This document shows, one piece after another, positions 12,000-25,202 of a stretch of 64,000 nt of DNA (its first letter is position 1; each line of letters begins with the position of its first letter). Under the pieces are notes generated by a model. That model saw only the letters and a program-made list of their open reading frames with translations, was not told where the DNA came from and did not search any database. Source of the stretch: Paratinospora sagittata (taxonomy: Eukaryota; Streptophyta; Magnoliopsida; Ranunculales; Menispermaceae); assembly GCA_035771175.1 (NCBI GenBank), contig CM069599.1, positions 35,993,562-36,057,561 on the forward strand, given 5' to 3'. A program made the position numbers and the translations under genes.

Positions 12000-14900
12000 A
12001 GAATGAACTGTGATCTTACTGTAATTCCATTAAAATAAAATGATTCTCTTTATCTCACTCATAAAAATTAAATTAAAAATTTACTTATTTACTTTTTACC
12101 TTTTAATCCGGGTGAATGAAATGAATGAATCTCTGTCGTGTCTCTGTCTCCCTTACTTCTTCAGGTAAAATAAAAATAAAAATTAACTTAATTTTGATTC
12201 CTTATTATTATGTTTTTTGAATCTGAGGGTGAGTTTTGGTGTGTGGGGCAGGGACTTGAAGGGAAGGACGGTCACCGGCCATGATGGTGGTCCAGAAAAG
12301 GCAACGGAAAAGCTAGGTCTAGTGGGCCCATGCTTGTTTTTCTTACTCCCTTCTCTTTCTTTTTTTTTTTTGGACATTCAAAAATTGCTGCTTTTTTTCA
12401 GGAGAATCCAAGGGCCAGAATTCATTTTCCACCTGTTGTTTCTCCGGAAATGGTGGCCACAACACACAGATTTACCTGAATTTCCAACGGGTCTGGTATT
12501 TTCAGAATTATCACCTTATTTTTTTTATTTTCTGAAAAAAAAATTATATATATATATGTTTTTTTATTTATATATAAGAAAAAAAAATGATTTTAACGTA
12601 GGGCCATTGATACTAGTGTGAGAGAGAAGGGAATAAAATGTACACAGCTGTGACTCAAATTAACATATACTAATAATTTAATATATATATAAACACAAAA
12701 AAATAATAATTCGGATTCATAATAATGTGGTTTCAATCTTAAATATAATATAATTGATTAATTAAAACATTTGCAATGTAGTGTCTATGATTTTGGGCTC
12801 TTCAATTTAGACTACCATTAAAGAACATATGTAGTATGGGCAAAACAAAAGAAAACAACGAACTAACGATTAGTTAGTTCAATGAAAACGAGTTGAGTCT
12901 TATGGTCGTTCTTATATAAAAGTTTCAAGATTCAATTTTTAGAGGTGTCCTCATTAAAAGAAGTCTATCATTCTGCTCTCGTCTCAGCAAAAAAAAGTGT
13001 CAGAATATCTTCTGGGAAACTAAAAAAATAAAAAATATGACAGTAAAAAGATAAATAAATGATACGAGCACATGTCCACCTACTAATATTTATAAGAGTA
13101 ATGTAAATTAACTAAAACCTTTAATTGAGATTCAAAATCTAATTCCTATGAAATTTCATAAATATTTTTTACTTTTAATTAATATGATATAAAAAAAATT
13201 ACTGGTGCATAGTATGTCCAAGATGTTGACAAAGATACAACAGGGGAAAATGAAAAAAATCTAGACAAGAAAACCAAGGCCCTCATTTGTTGGGGGGGCT
13301 TCCATGTGCTCCTTTCAAAAGTGATGGGTCATGCAAGCTTCAAAATGGTCAAGAAAGAATGGTCTATTGACCTGAAACTTGTCAAGAAGGTTAGGTTGGT
13401 AGGGCGTGAAAAACGTTAACAACCGGTCACTTGGTCTGCCATGTGGCGTGTATGAACAGATAACCTCCCTGTCTCGGCGCTCCTACCGGCCACCTCAGCA
13501 GCCACGTTTGACTGTGCAGATAACTTTTCCTCCTCTGTCGGTGCAGAAATATGTATAATACTAAAAAGATTCGTCAGCGGCCAGCCGAGGAGGAGGAGGC
13601 TCCGCAGCCTTTTTATTTTTATTGAGTTTTTTATACGGTACGCTAACCCCATCGTACGTTCGAGCGTTTTGGGAACAATCAAGACCGTTGATGTAGGGGA
13701 CCCAAGTTGGTAGGTTGGTTGCGGAGACTGACAGATGTTATGTTAAAGTTTTGGTTCATTATAAGTGGGGCAGATGAATGAACCGTCCAGATTGAAAGTT
13801 GCGTGGAACGCGGCCAACAACGTGGGACACGTGGCGTGTGGACAAGGAGGAGTTAACGGAGAGAAGACAGGCCGAAAAAACAGAGGAGTGGGGTCTGATG
13901 ACACCAACAAATTTCCCTATCTTGAAGCTTTTTGCAACTCCGAGACTGGGGACATGTTTCCTTATCAATTAGCAGTTTTACGATTCTGCCCCTAATGGTC
14001 GATCGAGACATTGTTGCTGCGGTTCGAGATCCTCCGGTTAGAAGAATCCTGAAGAAATATTAAATTCCAGTTTATAATGTTATTTTTTTAGTGTATATTT
14101 TAAGGTTCTGGATTTGAGATTCAACACAATCATGCGGCCCACTCCCGTGGGTGTGGGTGTGAGTGCGACCATGACCAGTTTTTTAATTTTATTTTTTTTG
14201 GGCTACCAAATTTCTTTTAATTTGTTGCGGAATAGACTAATTTAATTTCTATTTGATGGGTTTTTTTTTTTTTTTTTTACGGAATTGACTGATATTAAAT
14301 CATAAGAAAAAAAAAACTCATATTTCAAAACACATGTAAAGATATGTTTTTATGTCAATATATGTTACAACATAATCATAAGGCATTTTCAAGCTATACA
14401 TATTTTTGGGTACCAAATCATAACTAGGTATTCTTTTTGTTTTGGTAATTCAAGTTTTGTCTTCAGGTCAGCTTATATGCACAATAAAAGCTAATTTATT
14501 TGGAACAAATCCAATTAAGAGGACAAAGTGAAATTCATGCTTATATGTTATTACAACATAAGAGCTTTTACCTTAAGCAAAGGCCATGTCGTCCTAATTG
14601 TGCAATAAAGACGGAAGTCTACCAAAGTACTTAAATTCAAGACTTTATGAAAAGAAATTCGTCTTCTTTTCACCCTGTCAAACCGATTAGTGATTATAAT
14701 TAATTTTCACTAATAACTTTTTTTTTAAAACTTTTAGAATTACTTTTCTAACTATAGAAAAGTATTGGTATGTATGTAATTATATTGTCACGATTATTAA
14801 ATCATGCACCACATATACATTAAGATAATACACATCTAATGACCAAAATAGTATTATTGTTGTATTTTTTATAGTTAAAATAGCATTTATTATTAATTCT

Positions 14901-16089
14901 TCCAATTTTGTTGACATAACTCTTAGAGAAAATAGAAACCCCAAAAGGAGAGTGTTGTGACAATAGGTAAATGAGACCCGGAGGCCCTATGTTTGGAACA
15001 AGAGCCCCACCTCCAATAGGAAACTTGAGCCTCACCTCCTTGGAGGTATGGATTGTTGGTATTTTTCTTAAGGTCCAGCTAAATCTATCCTCCCTTTCCT
15101 TTTTGTTCACCCATCTGATCAAAAAATTAAAGAGACAAAAAAATCCTCATATGAAATTTTCAAAAAGGATATTAATAAACTCTTCCTTTCTCTTTAGCCA
15201 CCCACTCTTTACCCTAAATCCTTCAACCCTTTAACCCTTTAACTCTCCCACTCATCTCAATCTTCAATTTTGTCATTTTCTTGTATTTTTTAAATCAAAA
15301 GCATACATTTTCACAATTTTCACCTTTTTGAAGTATTTTTTTTACAAAAATATACCCAATTTTGAAGAAAAAAGAGAGCAAAAATGAGTTTCAAATTCAG
15401 TGAGCAGAAATGGGTTGACGAAACCCATTTTCACCGCCTCATTCCACCATTTTCACTCATTTTTTTGTGAAAAATATGTAAATCTAACAATAACACATTA
15501 AAATTTACTTAGAACATGTAAAAATCATGTTTTACTTACCGATTTGTGATCTAAGACTTGACTTGAACACGTTTGAGTTAGACGTCTCCAAAACCCGAAA
15601 TAACTCTATTTTTTCACAAGATTTTGCTAAGTTGTTGTTCACAAAATTTTTTAATATTGTTTTAACCCTTTGAATGATTAAAAACTTGAAGAAATGATGA
15701 ATCAATGGAGAAGAAACGAGAGAGGAGGGGAGTGTTAGGGTTTGGGGAGGATGAAAATAAGAGGGGCAAAATGAAAATTTGGGTAGGTGAAGAGAGAGAA
15801 ATTATTTGGTTTTAAAATTTTAGGTGACCGAAGAAAGTAAGTGGATAAATAAAGAAAAAAGGACGGGTAAATTTAGTTGGACCTTTTTCCCAACTTCAAG
15901 GTTATTCAATCTTAATGAAATCATAAACCAAACAGCCCAATTTTTAGAGTGCTCATTTTGGGCTAGAGTTTAGGCCCATACTACTCCAACAATTGACCCA
16001 TACTAGTGCTCTAAATTTCAGGTCCAGTCCATGTATAACAGATTCATTGATACAATTTGCTTGTAATGCTATCTAGCTATCTAGCTTAG
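12000..16089. other. intergenic region, villin to ABC transporter copy A
   Basis: No gene is supported over these 4 kb. Open frames here (for example 12217-12621 plus, 13416-13682 minus) end in homopolymer tails or have no recognisable protein character. A less AT-rich block at 13400-14000 contains a G-box (CACGTG, 13828-13833) inside GACACGTGGC, and could be a distal regulatory region for villin, which is transcribed leftward from about 11.9 kb. The rest is AT-rich with poly-T runs (for example 14262-14278). Confidence 0.5.
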
Positions 16090-17549
16090 CTAGCTAAGTT
16101 GCAGGAAGCTCCTAGTCAAGGGATGCTTACCTTGAGAGAGGTGATGTGGTTCTAAAACCTCAACAATCTCACCATCCACAACAAGGCACACCATATCAGC
16201 TATCCTCTGAATTTGATTAACGCTGTGAGACACCAATAACGTCGTCAAGCCTCCTCTCTTCAACTTAACAATGGTGTCTTCCACGTTTTGCGTCGATATA
16301 GGATCCAACGCGCTCGTCGGCTCGTCCAACAACAGAACCTAAGTGTCAATTCAATTCATGATCACCCATAAAACCAAAACATATATATATATATATAAAT
16401 GAATTAATTGGTTTAAAATTAGTACCTCAGGTTCATTGGCAAGGGTCCTTGCAAGTGATACTCTTTGAGCTTGGCCTACAGAGAGTTCAGAAACATGTTT
16501 CTTGGCGAAAGAGGGCTGGAGGTCTGCTAGTGTTAGTAGCTTTGTTACCTCTTCCTCTGTCAGCTTCTTCCCTCTCAATTGTGGTCCGTACCTTATATTG
16601 TCTGTCACTGTGCCTGTGATCAAGGTTCAAAATTAGATTATGTCTTAGCACTCTCACCAGTCTATATATGGTGACATATGAACAAGATTTATAACAAAAA
16701 AAAAAAATATTTTCCACCTCAGAAAAATACAGTTATATATATATATATATGTTATAATCTTGTATCATTTAGATGTTATTACGCATCTAAATGTATTTCA
16801 TTAGCTGTTTCTGACAAAAAAAACATGTATTTAATTAGTTGAAAATTTAACTAATAATTGTTTGGTTAGTGTTCATTGTGTAGACTAAATTAAGAATAAT
16901 ATAAATCGATGGGCATGAAAAAGAGTTCATCATAAAAGATATAAAGGTCTTTTAAAGTAAAACTTCACACTTAAGTTCAGAAGTGGCCTTAGATGTGGTT
17001 AAGTAGGGACAATGACCCTATTTGGTATAACTTTTCCGTAAGACCCATAAGCTTTTTTTTTTTTTTTTTCTTTTTCCAAATGCAGGTTGTAAACACAAAA
17101 TTAAGGAGGAGTTAGCTTTGGAAAAATGTGCAAAATTGCATTTTTCAATCACAAAAACCATTCTCTCAAACGCGCCATCTACTGCGTTTGGTAAAATTGT
17201 TGCTGTGCCGCTGCTCTTACAGCAAATCCAGATAGAGCCAATATTAATATCACCTGAAAAACTTAGGCCCACCAATAGTGATACTAGACCGATCTCTCCC
17301 TAATTAATATGAAAACATATTTGAATAAAACCCCAAACCTAACCTTAGTAGTGTTGACAATATTTATATTTGTTGAAATCCAGGCCTACTGTTGAAATCC
17401 AGGCCTACTAATTATCTTAGCTTTCGCTTTCATAATTAGGAGAAAAAGATATTAAGTACACAATACAAACAAGTAAATAATTATAATTAAAAGTCATGAG
17501 ACCTCCCTAGTACGATAGATGTTAAAGTGAACATAGGCATAAAATCCTA

Positions 17550-17588
<39 letters not shown>

Positions 17589-18439
17589 TTGTCCATACAT
17601 AAGGTGGTACGTACCTTCAAAGAGAACGGGTAACTGGAAGAGCATTCCGACCTTGTGCCGGAGAGTGAGCACGTCAACATCACAAATATCGACACCATCA
17701 AGGAACACCGTGCCGGCCGGCGGCTCCCACAATCGATTCAGAGCTCTCAATATCGTGGATTTGCCGCTCCCACTAGGTCCAATCATTCCTACTATCAATC
17801 CCTTTGGTATATCTAAGCATACGTTACGCAGTATCAGATTTCCACCCTCCGACACTCTCGTCAAGTCCCGTATCCGAAATTTCGTAATTGGTTCGCAAGA
17901 ATCAGAATCGGATTCGCCCATATCAACCATTACAAGCTGCCTTAGTTCCTCTAGTAAACACGGAGAGAGATCCATGCAATGTTAAATATTAGAGAATTAA
18001 AAGATTGGAAGAAGATTGATTAATTAAACGATTAGTGATTCCTTTACCAATATATTATGGTTGTTGGTTCTTTATGATTTTATCATAGGTTCTTAAACTC
18101 TAAACCTTAACTCGGTATAATTTGTATAAAGTAATTTTTTTATATAAATGTTAAATCCTAAATTTTAAACCTTAAACGGTGATTTGCATATCAAACACTT
18201 TTAACAAGTATTATTATTTCAAAAGCACAGTAAAAAAGCCCTTATCTATCATCGTGCCTTGTCCTTTACCTATGATCTCGAGGGGTTTATGTGCCTGCCT
18301 TCATTGTAGTGCGTGCATGTTCTTCAAATTATTGATGTTGTACTTAAAAAATAGAGAATCAATTTAACTTAAGAAAATGAAAAAGAGTAACTTGTTAGAA
18401 TTAAGGGTTGAAGAATCATGTACCTGAGCTGGTCGCCAT
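16090..18439 (-). CDS. ABCI17-like: ABC transporter ATP-binding subunit, ABCI17/STAR1-like, copy A
   Basis: A soluble, half-size ATP-binding subunit. In rice the family member STAR1 pairs with the membrane protein STAR2 and is needed for aluminium tolerance; the Arabidopsis relative is ABCI17. I place four exons: 18424-18439, 17615-17950, 16426-16613 and 16090-16338, total 789 nt, 262 residues, the usual length. Visible motifs are Walker A GPSGSGKST (63-71), Q-loop LFQLPVLFEG (ending near 118), signature LSVGQ in place of LSGGQ (161-165), Walker B LLLDEP (aspartate 185, glutamate 186) and H-loop histidine 218. There are no membrane segments, so a partner permease is required. The first exon codes only five whole residues, and the start was chosen because its 16 nt restore the frame. 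The (TA)n run at 17559-17586 lies just inside intron 2. The gene is tandem to copy B on the same strand. Confidence 0.9.
17556..17586. repeat. (TA)n microsatellite in intron 2 of ABC copy A
   Basis: About 15 TA units starting 29 bases downstream of the exon 2 donor. A second, shorter TA run is present in the same intron near 16737-16750. A 20-base direct repeat (GTTGAAATCCAGGCCTACT, twice) sits nearby at 17373-17410. These are ordinary simple-sequence features of a large intron. Confidence 0.8.
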
Positions 18440-19909
18440 GGTTGCAGAGGAAGATGAAATGAGAGAGACAGAGAGAGAGAGAGAGAAGGGTTTTAATTAA
18501 TGGATATTAATAATGAGACAAGAGAGAGTGATTGCTTCTCCACCAGAGAGAGCAGGACCTGGTGCCACCTGATATTTTTCCTCAACTCTTTCAATTTTAT
18601 CATCATTTTTTTGGTGGTAACTACGACTTTTGAAAGTGCTTATGTATTGTACCGTACTCTACAACCCCTTTAAGATAAGAGACGACTTTTAGCGAAAAAT
18701 AAATAAATAAATCAGGTAGGTAACTTCCGTTGGACAAAAAAGGACAGGTGAATTATTCAAATCCTACCTAATTAAGCTAGTTTTCACAGGAGAAAATAAA
18801 ATAAAATCAAGGAAAGTGTTAGTCTAAGAATAAACGACTAATTATACTATTATATATAGTTTTTTTTTTATGTTTATTATTATTGGACGGGTCTAGATTT
18901 TTATTATAACCGATATTATCTCTAATTTTATCACTTTTAGGCCTAAGTATAAGGTTTTATGTCAAACCAATTTCATCACAATCACATTGTATAATCTATG
19001 TCAAATCAATTATCACCATTATGTTAAAAAATCATCTGTGACTATGAGCACACCTGTATGCTCTACGTAGGCATACGTGCGTCCCAACCAAATCATCGAC
19101 TCTAATATCACTTGGGCTGGTCTAAATCTCTACTAATATCGATATTGTCCTTAATTTTATTAAATTTAGGCTCAGGTATAAGGTTTTATTCGAAAAGGTC
19201 TCGGTACAAGTAAAAGTGAGATCTCAACTTATATTTCATGTGATAAACTTGCTCATATCCGAGAGATTATTATTTCAATCCACACATACTCAACAATTAT
19301 TATAATTATAATTAGATTTGTATTACATATTATTTTAGTTATAATTATACTATTATTTTGGTTTGACGATACAAAAGCATATCTTTTCAATCCATGAGGT
19401 TAAGATTCAATTTTTCTAAAAAGAATTATTGTGTCATGAGTATGAGATTGTTGTTACCCTATGAATTTCTAATGAGCTTCCGTCTATTTTAATATGTACT
19501 TTAGCACACTTTATTTATGCCTTCATAAGCCTCAAGAGTACTACTATGTAAATGATGCAACGGGAACTTAGCATAAACTCATATGTCCATTTCCTTTAAA
19601 TCAATTTAGAATCATCCAACGCGCGCGGCTCTAAAACTAAGGAATTGTACACATGCAATGCAAGGGGACAATCTTTAGTACGGAACCGGTTATCGTGAGA
19701 ATTTGTATTTAATTAGAATTAATTAAATTGCCCTTTAACCTTTGAGATTATATGTGATTGATGCTATAGGAAAATTCAGAAGAAAATTTATTTAAAATTG
19801 ATTAGGAGCTAGCTAGCCAGCAAAATAAAGCTGGTTAATCTATTCATCTGATCAGAAGTTATTACACCTTAATTAATTAAATAATTACAAGAAAGTAATG
19901 GGAAGATTT
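18440..19909. other. spacer between the two ABC genes
   Basis: This 1.5-kb spacer is the promoter side of copy A and the 3' side of copy B. A GA-rich run (18469-18487) lies within 50 bases of the copy A start codon and is probably leader sequence. From about 18885 to 19300 the DNA belongs to a dispersed repeat annotated separately. No gene is supported. Confidence 0.5.
18885..19300. repeat. dispersed repeat, two degenerate modules
   Basis: The module at about 19120-19300 contains the phrases CTCTACTAATAT, GATATTGTC, TATAAGGTTTTA, GAGATCTCAACTTATATTTC and CACACATACTCAA. The same phrases recur in the same order and strand at about 30045-30235. A weaker partial copy (TATTATCTCTAATTTTATCACTTTTAGGC and TATAAGGTTTTATGTC) lies just upstream at about 18885-19000. 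The family looks like a fragment of an old transposable element. I see no terminal repeats or coding capacity and cannot name the superfamily. Confidence 0.6.
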
Positions 19910-21888
19910 TTAGTAACTGAGGTGAAGGAACCTAAGAGCCATGGGATGCTTAGCTTGGGAGAGGTTATGTGGCTCTAAAACCTCAACAATCTCTCCATCT
20001 ACAACAAGGCAAACCATATCTGCTACCCTCTGCACTTGTTTGATGCTATGAGACACCATGATCGTTGTCAACCCTCTTAATTTCTTCAACTTCACAATTG
20101 CATCCTCTATGTTCTGCGTCGATATCGGGTCCAAAGCGCTCGTTGGCTCATCCAACAACAACACCTATACACGTATTGTTTGTCATCAATGTTTTTGTAT
20201 AATCATCCATGTTAAAGATATTCCAAAAGATGTTAGCTTTACTATGGATATATACCTCAGGGTCATTGGCAAGGGTTCGAGCAAGAGCGACTCTCTGAGC
20301 TTGGCCTACGGATAATTCGGAAGCATTTTTTGTGGCAAAGGAGGCATCGAGGTCGGCGAGGTTGAGCAACCTTGTTATATCTGCTTCTGTTAGCTTCTTC
20401 CCTCTCAGGCTTGGCCCATACTTTATGTTATCCGTTACTGTGCCTAAATGCATATTATCAATTAACTAATTAAGAACATATACATGCATGGACTTCATCA
20501 CAATATATATTTATATATATGCAAATGAATGCATATTATCAATTAACTAATTAACAACATATACATGCATGGACTTCATCACAATATATATGCAAATGAT
20601 ATAAATATATACTCCTTTTTTTGTTGCTTTAATTCCATTTTCTTCCTGTTACCCTCTGCATATTCCCTTAAAACTAATATGAAATTGTTATTTTAACTAT
20701 AAAAAATTGTATCTATATCCTTATCATGATCGTTGAATTACGCACTATACATATTGAGATGTGTAATACATATATATTCAATAATCACAAAAAAAAAGAC
20801 CATAAAGAAGTATAATTGTACTATTAAATGCACTCTTTGTAGTTAGAATAGAATTTTATAAAACTGAAAGTCTACTAAGAACTATGAAAAGGATTTGAGA
20901 AATTTCAATTAACAGAAAAAAAAAAAAAACAGTAATAATTAGTGTAAAGATCAGGCATAGATTCTAATGTTTGCAATTAATTCGTTAGGCATTTGAAAAC
21001 ACAAAGAAAATGATTAGCTAGAATATATGTTTTAGCACTCATTTAACACAATCTTATACCAAGGATGCCTTGAAATGATATGCTAATGGAAAAATTGAAA
21101 TGATAGCTAATGGAAAAATGTTAAAAGAGCTTTGCTACAAATTATATAATTTGTCAAGCTAGGATAGATTTGTAGTGGGTAACTAACCTTCGAAGAGCAC
21201 GGGAAGCTGGAAAAGCATCCCGACCTTGCGGCGTAGGGCGAGAACATCGAGATCACAAATGTCTTGACCATCAAGAAACACCGATCCCAATGGAGGCTCC
21301 CACAACCGATTCAAAGCCCTTAGCAGCGTGGATTTGCCACTCCCACTGGGTCCTATGACCCCAACAATCTTACCCTTTGGAATATCAACACTTACTTCAC
21401 GCAGTATCGCAACTCCTCCCTCCGACACCTTATTCAACTCTCGTACCTGAATTTTCGGCTTTGGTACTTCTTCTTCTTCTAATCCTCCGGGCTTGCCCAA
21501 ATCCACCACTAAATGCTCTCTTAGTTGCTCTACAATATTTAATAAGGAGAGATCAGAGACTTAAACACAAGTATTGAAAATATATGCACATATATTGGTA
21601 AATTCCGGTAGTGTTCTCTAGGTGAACTTACATACACCACAGACTAATTCACTTGAAATAAACAATAATATATAAAGAGATATGATGACATTTTATTTAA
21701 TAGTGTGTGAGCATTCATACAAGGTATAATAACACAAAGGCTTCGCGAAGAGTAAAGATAGCGTCACTCCACCTGTAGGGGTGAAGATAAAAGTCTACTC
21801 GAGGCTTAAACCTGAAGAAATTCTCCTTCAAGAAATAAAGAGAGGTGGGTGGGATTGAAAATTAGTTACCTGAATTGGTGGTTTCCAT
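19910..21888 (-). CDS. ABCI17-like: ABC transporter ATP-binding subunit, ABCI17/STAR1-like, copy B
   Basis: Tandem paralogue of copy A with the same predicted role. I place four exons: 21870-21888, 21188-21529, 20256-20443 and 19910-20164, total 804 nt, 267 residues. Exon 3 is exactly 188 nt in both copies and every intron falls at the same codon and phase, which supports a direct duplication. Motifs are Walker A GPSGSGKST (66-74), LSVGQ (164-168), Walker B LLLDEP (aspartate 188, glutamate 189) and H-loop histidine 222. The N-terminal 30 residues differ from copy A and carry a run of four glutamates. The H-loop region also differs (IMVSHSIKQVQR against LLVSHSVNQIQR). The catalytic residues of both copies look intact, so neither appears to be a pseudogene. 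Confidence 0.9.
20447..20600. repeat. tandem duplication of about 80 bp in intron 2 of ABC copy B
   Basis: A block starting ATGCATATTATCAATTAACT and running through ACATGCATGGACTTCATCAC is present twice, at about 20448-20529 and 20530-20600. The copies differ by one base (AAGAACAT against AACAACAT) and by a shorter TA-rich end in the second copy. It begins within ten bases upstream of the exon 3 acceptor, so the duplication may have originated near the splice site. Confidence 0.8.
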
Positions 21889-24400
21889 TGTTGCAGATGA
21901 AGAGAGGTTGTTGCTTGAAAGCCCTTTAAAAACGAAAGAGAATTAAAGAGTAATGAGTGAGTTCTGCACCAGAGGGAACAATACCTGGATGCCACCGCTA
22001 ACTCTCTTCTTTTCCTTATGAATCAGTTGTCGTTACTTGGTGGGTAACTGCAACTTGTTTCAGGCTCATATGGATATCACGTTCGCTGTTTAAAAGCTAC
22101 TTTTCATAAATACGGTCGGTTGTATTGAAAAGGACTAAAATGAATGTGTGTAAATGTTGCAAATTCAATATTTGGCACCACAAATTTGTTAAAGCAAGAA
22201 AAAGTCATTATATTTCACTTTGTGGAAGACATGATTTTTCAATTTATTAAGACCTAAATTTTGCTGTTATATTAAAAGTAGTGTTGTGTTTTATAATCGT
22301 GTTTAAATTGTAAATGGGTACATGCCAAACCGCACCCAAATCACATTTGTCAAAATTTTTTGTCGATTCGACTTTTTTCGCACTCTCAAACAGAACCATT
22401 ATAAAAAAACTTAAAAATTAAAATAAAAATAAAATATGTTAAATAGAACCAACAGAAGCGTTTTAGTTCCTAACCCAAATTGTTGAGAAACTAGTGTTAA
22501 AGTGGAGTTATAGTTTCTTATCTTGCTTTGACTAAGATAGATTTAAGTAGTAATAAGGACCTATTAGTCATTACATGATATAGTGGAGGGCATTCGAGTC
22601 CTAAAACTTAGCGGCCGATCTTAGACAACAGTTGCGTTTTCCGTATGTTCCGTGCAATAAGTCGTAAAATACGACATAAAAACGGTGGGCGGTATGGAAT
22701 CAAGGGCCAACGTCGACCACGATGACATCAAAAATTTCTTCTTTTAATCCACTTCCGTATCATCTGCCACGTGGAATGGGCCCACTGACATACCGACAAT
22801 GGCCACGTGTCCTTCCTTGATTTTGATTCGTTTCTTGCGTCGTGGTAAAGCAATTCTCCTGTGGGGCCGCCTTGTAATCGTTTTCATCAAAAAATTAAAT
22901 AAATATTTATATATTATTCCTTTTGGATTAATCGACATGTTTAGCCAAATGAAAACTGTGAAAATAACTAAAGCCAATTATTTATTTTTAATATTGTTCC
23001 TTCTTAAACACTTAATATAAAGAAATTATGTCTCAATTGTCAATTTATATATATATATTGGGACTTAATTATTTTTTAGACTTACAATAAACTTTAAATT
23101 GATGGGTTTTACTTCATATTTACACAGTGAATTATTATCAAGCATCCTAAAAAAAATTGATTGTATTAGTTTTATGTATATTGAAAATCAATGGTAGAAT
23201 ATTTATCTAAGCAGTTGTAGGAGAAGTAAGAACACAGGACGATTTCCCGTACGAAAATGACATCCGTATGAAATTTGATTCTGTATCACGTGTCACAATC
23301 TCAGCATTACACATGGTGAGTAGAAAGAAAATCTTGGAAAAAACAAAAAATTAAAGAAAAGTTGGCAGTATACTTTTGGCCAAAGCTAAAAAAACATACT
23401 TTAAAAGATTCAAAGTATATAAACCTTCCTTAGATACTACTCCTTGCGAAGGGAATAATTCAGATATATATTGTATTGTATTGGGCAGCCCATGAGTCGT
23501 TTTGATATTATTTCATTTAAATAGTGATGGTTCATGTCCTTTTCCGAGCCCCGAGGTACCTTCTATGTTAAATGTACACAAGTTCTTCAAGGAAGAAGAA
23601 AATATAAAAGTTAAATAAATATGTAGCATGCTACCATGGATCGTATTAGATGTGAATTTTTTTTATTTGGAAACTTATTCAACTTATTATTATTATTTTT
23701 TTAATTGAATTAAGAATTTAAAAAAGTACGGGAAAAGCAAGTTAGACCCGAAAGTTGGGTTAGATCATATCATTTATCATATCATTTTGTCAATGATTAA
23801 AGTTTGAGTCACTATAGTGATTTTTTCTAAGACAACATATCTATGTTCTAGGTCCTGTGCACAGATATATCCTAAACTTAGAGTCTGAAAAATTATTAAA
23901 TAATATGGTTATAATTATTGTCATTCGTGATTTTAAATTAACATTATAATAAGCCCATCATGTCATCAACCATTTTATGTGAATTATGGTAGATGAAGAA
24001 AATAACAAACTCAAACTCCTACCATTATGAGATAATGAAAAGGAATAATATACATTGCCTTATCTTTATAGAAAAAAAACTATTTCTAGATTCCAATCTA
24101 TAACCTCCAGTTCCTCGATGGAACAATCTCGTTGTGCCAATATCCGTCCCAAAGATTTAGATATCAAACTATAATTTGAATAGAGATTTAGATGGCTGGG
24201 GTTGGAAGATTGGTGTCCACGAGAGATTGCCAAACTTGCAAACTTGAAAAAGAAGATGAACCACTAATAATGAAGGGAAGGCCAAACAGATTCATTTTGA
24301 CTCGGCAGCTATCCTCTTCTATTGCTGGTTGTGTTTGAAACAGTTTCATCCACCAACCCCACAAAACGTGCCCACTACTCACGCCTCTTGTCCCCTCCTC
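21889..24400. other. intergenic region upstream of ABC copy B
   Basis: No gene is supported. Two G-boxes (CACGTG at 22768-22773 and 22804-22809) flank a GGGCCC palindrome at about 22778-22783, some 900 bp upstream of copy B, and could form a regulatory element. The stretch 22290-22400 has degenerate AACCGCACC / TTCGATTCG-type sequence reminiscent of an old dispersed repeat. The remainder is AT-rich without recognisable structure. Confidence 0.45.
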
Positions 24401-24542
24401 CCCCTCCCCCGTGTCTCTCTTCTAACATAAATCATCACTTTTTCTTTCTCTTTTTTTTTATGGCCCTTCTAATCTCTTCTTTCAAGCATTGAAATGGAAG
24501 AGCATCTCAGATTCATTTCATTCATTAATTTCTTCTACTAAG

Positions 24543-25176
24543 GTAAGCTTTTCTTGATTTAACATTTCAATCTTCTTCTTTACCTCCTACATTTTGGCTT
24601 TGAAGTGATTATTTCAAGCCTTTTTTTCTTCTTTTTTTTAATGTTGATCATCTTGCAATGGCTCAAAACATTATATGGATTGTAATGGGATGATTGTACA
24701 TTGATTCATAATGCATTTATTGGGGAAGGTTTAGGAATGTGATGCTAAATTAACTTAGAATTTTGGTTTTCCTCCCATTTTTTGATTAGATTCATAATAA
24801 AAAATGCATTTCTAGATGATGAGACTGAACATTAGATGTGAATTTCCTTGCTTTCATTTATATATATGCATATCTACCCTTGTATTAATTTTTATTGGTT
24901 TCTAAGTTTATGATCGAAATTACATGAGGCCCATTGGTAACATAGGTTTAATGTCAAGACCCACTTTCCAAATATAATCTTATTCACTGAACTACAGATT
25001 TTCAATCAAAAAACGAAATGCCCCTTCCATTAATGGGATAAATCAGAACCAAGAAATCAAATATAATTTTTGCTATGTTTTACCTTTTGATTATCCATTA
25101 TTTCATTTAGTTGTTTGAAATTTTAATGAGGTTCCATTAAAGCATCTGCTTCTATATTCACACTATTTTCCCTCAG
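24543..25176 (+). other. 5' UTR intron of the calmodulin-binding gene
   Basis: A strong donor (CTACTAAG then GTAAGCTT) at 24543 and a strong acceptor (TTTTCCCTCAG) ending at 25176 bracket AT-rich DNA with no coding potential. The resulting leader joins about 24480-24542 to 25177-25202, directly before the ATG at 25203. The assignment rests on splice consensus and position only. Confidence 0.55.
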
Positions 25177-25202
25177 ATTTTAATAGGAATTGCTGAAGAT
25201 TC

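Noticed and set aside
12217..12621. 134-codon plus-strand open frame
   Set aside because: It runs into poly-T and TA-rich sequence coding strings of phenylalanine, leucine and lysine; no motif, no splice context.
13416..13995. Open frames on both strands in a GC-richer block
   Set aside because: No recognisable protein; the block is better explained as regulatory or repeat DNA with a G-box.
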